Shown one piece after another: positions 8,660 through 12,032 of a DNA stretch of 12,032 bases. The DNA is taken from NCBI GenBank assembly GCA_013054445.1, contig JAAMPI010001631.1, positions 1-12,032 on the forward strand. Reading direction: 5' to 3'. Under the pieces are notes generated by a model. That model ran no database searches. It saw nothing but the letters and a program-made list of their open reading frames with translations, and had not been told where the DNA came from. The stretch's first letter is position 1. Every line of letters begins with the position of its first letter. Both the position numbers and the translations under genes were made by a program. This stretch comes from Cudoniella acicularis (lineage: Eukaryota; Ascomycota; Leotiomycetes; Helotiales; Helotiaceae).

Positions 8660-10078
8660 CTGTATTTTATTTTGTCTGAGAATTTGTCAGTGGAGAGGGG
8701 GAAGTCGAAGGGGAAGGCGCAGTCGTCATCGGTAAGGAGGGCGTACTAGAAGCGGTTGGCAACATAGCAGCCTACGAACTGGGCAATGATTTTGGATCCG
8801 AGGGGACACCAGGTGTGAGAGACGTTGTATTGGGCGCAGATTGTCGAGGGGGGTGGGAGAGTCGCCGTTGGCGATTACGAAAATGTTTTCGCGTGGAGAG
8901 CTTGACTGCTGCGGCGAGGGTGGCGCCGATTAGTTTGGCGGATTTGTAGTATGGGATAAAAAGGGCGACGTTGCTGGGTTGGGGTGGTTTGGTTTCGTCT
9001 ACTAGTGGCGCGTCGTTGTCTAAGGGGACGAGAAGTGGTGCGTATGCGTATCTAATGTTGTTAGTAAGTATTCTATGATTTAGACCATCTTGTTTGACGT
9101 TGATATCGAAAAGAAGCCATCAGAAATTTAATCAATACTCACTTGAGTATTTGGAACTGAACATGACGAGTAGTTTTCGAATGTGTGGGCGCTAGTCCAA
9201 AGAAAAATGAATTTTACCTACACAGCAGCTATCCCAACTGTAATTGAAAATCCACCAGCTATCACGAATTCGCAGCTCAGTAGCCAGTACAGCCAACGGA
9301 CAATGCCCAACCAAAGTGGGAACCCAACCAAAATCAAATAAATAAAACATATCATTGCCGAATAGAATGTGTACTCGAAGATTCGTTGGGCCCAAGGACT
9401 TTTTTCTAATTTCTTCTGCTAGTATTTCGCTTCTTCGTAAAGTTTGTATAGACTTGAATCTCTCCTGCGACCCAAATTGACCAAAGATGGCCGAATTAAG
9501 GGCCGTTTTGATTCTCGAGCAGGTTCTGCGGAGTCCGTTGTTTGGACGTGCCGTATCGAGTAGCGGGCGAGTGATTCTTTTGATTGCGGTGGAGTTTTCT
9601 CCTGTGGAAAGTCAAATTGATTTAAGTTCAAATTGAGGTGAAGGGTGCTCCCGTATGCCGAGCGTGGAGTTCCAACTAAGGTATCTTGAGTGCTTGATCT
9701 GAAATCTCGAATAGATATCGTCGGGTCACCGGATGGGATATTTCGTGTTGTCGAAGAGCCGGGTGTTGAAGATGCATTTGTTTGCCATGGATTGCAACGA
9801 TTGAAGTACGAATGTTGGTGGAGAATACTTTGGCCTGGTGAGCGTGGGGTGCTAGGCGAGGGTTCCGCAAGAGATACAGTAGAACCAGTTGCTAGAATAT
9901 GCTGTATTGTATAGCCGGGTTTTAACACTGGTGGCTGCCGTAGACTTTCCTCTTCCTCTAAGGAGTTGCTTCCATTCGAGTCGACAAGGCGGAGAGCGCT
10001 TCCGCCGGGGGCGCGTAGAATCCCAGGTAAGCTTTCCCGGATTTTTGGTCTGGAAAACGAAGAGCCCATGACCTTCAC
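8660..10078 (-). pseudogene. Fungal family 2 glycosyltransferase (polysaccharide synthase-like), degraded
   Basis: Reads leftward from ATG 10078 (a second ATG is at 10069). The first 219 codons are a Ser/Pro-rich, probably disordered and cytosolic region ending SLYKLYEEAKY. An in-frame TAG (9421-9419) follows, then the same frame gives two hydrophobic segments (ICFIYLILVGFPLWLGIV, later FVIAGGFSITVGIAAV), as in membrane GT2 synthases. Around 9214-9223 the frame shifts; the next part (THSKTTRHVQFQILK) is spliced over a 91-nt intron to YAYAPLLVPLDN. The GT-A fold part follows: VALFIPYYKSAKLIGATL, frameshift near 8890, ENIFVIANGDSPTPLDN, a short deletion near 8838, ICAQYNVSHTWCPLGSKIIA, a TAG at 8748-8746, then YALLTDDDCAFPFDFPL with the DxD-type metal/UDP-sugar motif. 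Homology ends near 8660, so the acceptor-site motifs and C-terminal membrane helices are gone. The family normally moves sugars from UDP donors to a growing polysaccharide at the membrane. With five lesions plus truncation it is clearly dead. Confidence 0.8.
9052..9142 (-). other. Intron remnant in the GT2 pseudogene
   Basis: On the minus strand a 91-nt phase-2 intron starts GTGAGT and ends CATTAG, with a perfect TACTAAC branch site (9060-9066) shortly before the acceptor. Joining the exons gives HVQFQILK-YAYAPLLVPL in one frame. All three splicing signals are still intact in an otherwise decayed gene. Confidence 0.75.
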
Positions 10079-10951
10079 ACTAATCTAAAGATCAAGTAGA
10101 AGGATGTTCATGGGTTAGCGATGATAGGCGGAGTAGTATCGGAATAGAAGCAATGCATGAGGATGAGATTGAGTGACAGCGTCACCGTGCAGCAATTTCG
10201 TCAGTTACAGAACCAACGAGACAAAACCTTGTGGAAGGAAACAAACATGGGTGTGCTAGGGGGTACTGGACGAAATTCTGCATGTCTCTGACTTGACAGT
10301 TTGCGTCTCATGGTGGGAGTGAGCGTGAAAATGTCTCTGGTCTATTTTCTTTCCAAGCCGGAAGCACGTGAAGCGCAAGATCCAGGAGAACTTTGATCTG
10401 AACGCCTAAAACGGCAGACTTCTACATCGAAGGATGCTTTTCCAACCAGTAGGATGTACGACAGTGTTTCAGTCCCCGCATTAAGCCTTCAAACAAACTA
10501 CGGGTATCTTGGAGACTTACGCATTTGGAAGCTGAGTGGCATGCGGGCCGTCCCCGCACCAAGACCTGACCCCCGGCCCAGGGGTTCGACTATTCTTTCC
10601 CTAAGATATGGCCTTTCAACGAAAATAATTGCTCAAAGCAGATATTCTGCTTCTGCAAGCATCCTAGGTGTCCACCTAGTTTGGTGTGGAGTCGAGACCT
10701 CGCTAAGACAAACTCTCGCTTAAAGGAAAGGGGAGCGGAGAACTCGTACGACTTTGCATTCCCTAGTTCGCGAATCTGCCAAGTGAGACTTCCACGTTCC
10801 CCGAGACGAGAATAGTGTAGCAACTCCGAGGGAATATCGCTTTAGGGACCATTACTGAGCTATTTCTGAAACAATGGGATTGTTCAGATCTGACTTGATG
10901 AGAGCAAACAGGAATGGAGGACAAAGAGGATGAGAACATATATATCGAAGC
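10079..10951. other. Intergenic, no gene recognised
   Basis: The part next to 10078 would have been the 5' region of the glycosyltransferase gene. Composition is balanced without RIP-like dinucleotide loss. The short ORFs (10454-10723 plus, 10590-10823 minus) overlap each other and show no family resemblance. A GGTTCGA at about 10582 recalls a tRNA T-loop, but no arm pairs around it. Confidence 0.4.
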
Positions 10952-12032
10952 TTGAGAAATGATAGATTTTGGGATTTTCCAAAAGGAAAGCGTGCAGCAA
11001 CAATCGCCAAGACCTTTCAGCAGCTTCTCGAATTTCGACTCTGTCGTTTATGTTGCACAGTCACTGCAAATACTCCCCATTGCGAAAACACTTCAAAGTT
11101 GCGCCCGTCAATTTTTGAGCAGGGCTTCGAAATCAAGCTCAAGACAGCTATCATACTTTATGGATTGTTTTCTCTTCCTGAATTGAAATTTATTTGGTGG
11201 TTGCTTCACCAATCGGATGGTAGTTCTCGAATAAAGCTTCAGATGCACTTTGGTGCATCGCGACAATCACTTCAACAGATTAAAACACCCTTGAAATCTG
11301 ACCGCAATGGGATTAGGAAAACGGAAGGGTATTCATCCATAATTTTATTTGCATGGCTCTGGACTACTTCTGTTGCGAGAAAGTGCTTATTTTTAGAAGT
11401 GACCTAAAGGAAATAATGAAATTTTAGGTTTGAAGGAGAATTAGAAGCGGTCACTCAAAACTAGACGAACACCAAAAACTTTTCGATGAAAACATCAGTC
11501 GTCCTATAGCATCGTGGCTAGCCATGCTCCGACTCTCGCTTGTGTCCTCGCCGTCCACATGAAAGCCATTTTCTATTTCTGACGCCACTGGCTCTAGGGC
11601 CTAGGAGACCATATTCGAATTCGGACATTCACTCCCCATTCCGGCTCGAAATAGTTCTCAGGTTTCCAAAAATAAATGGGACAACAGTAAATACCAACCT
11701 CTCTATTTCTCTTCTCGGTAAAATCGACTGCCGCACTTGCGTTACTGTACGACGTTTTGAACAGGAACTGAACATAGAGCAACATCATACAGATATTTCC
11801 AAAGTGTTACTTGAAAGACCCCAGGTTGAAGCGTTAATGAAATTTCGGATGGCGGGTGCCTAATTTAGCATAATATGCGCGCTAGTGGAACTCCCATACT
11901 AAACAAGAGCTGACATATAGTTAGCGACGCCAAAATCTCACTATTGCACTTTTCCAGAACCTCATGTCCGCGTCACCTCAAAAAATAAAAAGGTAATTAT
12001 CTCACAAAAACACGTACCTCATTACTCAAATA
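10952..12032. other. No convincing gene; short unrecognised ORFs
   Basis: Two plus-strand ORFs are present, 10952-11407 (151 codons, possible start ATG) and 11540-11863 (107 codons). Neither has recognisable domains, a signal peptide or codon patterns that set it apart, and overlapping frames are open too. The minus strand of 11575-11790 has faint resemblance to a cytochrome P450 C-terminal part, too weak to annotate. The last 150 bases are AT-rich. Confidence 0.35.

Noticed and set aside
9192..9222. A second GT2 intron of about 30 nt (GTAGGT ... CTAG) to explain the frame change
   Set aside because: Shorter than known ascomycete introns and without a branch site; a frameshift is simpler.
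9192..9395. Minus-strand 67-codon ORF beginning MGPTNLRVHILFG
   Set aside because: The neighbouring frame continues the glycosyltransferase with membrane segments, so this is an out-of-frame shadow.
10540..10605. Possible tRNA because of GGTTCGA
   Set aside because: No T-stem, anticodon arm or acceptor stem pairs around it.
11575..11790. Minus-strand pieces recalling a cytochrome P450 C-terminus (an EVGIYCC ... ENYFEPE stretch, then FEYG ... GPRASG in another frame)
   Set aside because: The pieces need frame changes, the spacing is too short, the heme-ligand Cys is absent and no ExxR helix is evident; chance cannot be excluded.

Overview
The window looks like accessory DNA from a filamentous ascomycete (Pezizomycotina). 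The evidence is a repeat-induced point mutation (RIP) signature, short GT-AG introns with a yeast-like branch site, a fungal NACHT-type NLR (STAND) gene, and a fungal family 2 glycosyltransferase with a Ser/Pro-rich N-terminus. Nearly every gene-like segment carries at least one lesion. No tRNA, rRNA or CRISPR was seen.

Layout. 1-2455: an LTR-type retroelement on the minus strand. Its internal region (about 100-2000) is almost free of CpA and TpG, and its Gag frame is full of TAG stops. The outer end appears to lie at 2455. 2456-3569: a plus-strand array of about ten ankyrin repeats whose upstream part is cut off at the element edge; one TAG stop and one 1-nt frameshift also break it. 3570-4818: AT-rich intergenic DNA holding a 256-bp MITE-like insertion with perfect 20-bp terminal inverted repeats (3902-4157), then the probable promoter of the next gene. 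4819-7968: a NACHT NLR gene with a HeLo-like N-terminal region, one 53-nt intron and one apparent +1 frameshift between the N-terminal domain and the NTPase. 8159-8494: an unrecognised minus-strand ORF. 8660-10078: a decayed, 3'-truncated GT2 gene on the minus strand with a recognisable intron. 10079-12032: no convincing gene.

Reading of the whole. NLRs and ankyrin-array proteins with HeLo-like N-termini are, as families, linked to fungal allorecognition and immunity-like signalling and evolve by birth and death. Here the region looks like a graveyard: a RIP-inactivated element abuts a truncated repeat domain, next to a nearly intact NLR and a dead polysaccharide synthase-like gene. I see no new multi-gene system. 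The most useful observations are the element/ankyrin junction, the all-Tyr zinc knuckle, the TIR element and the precise lesions.
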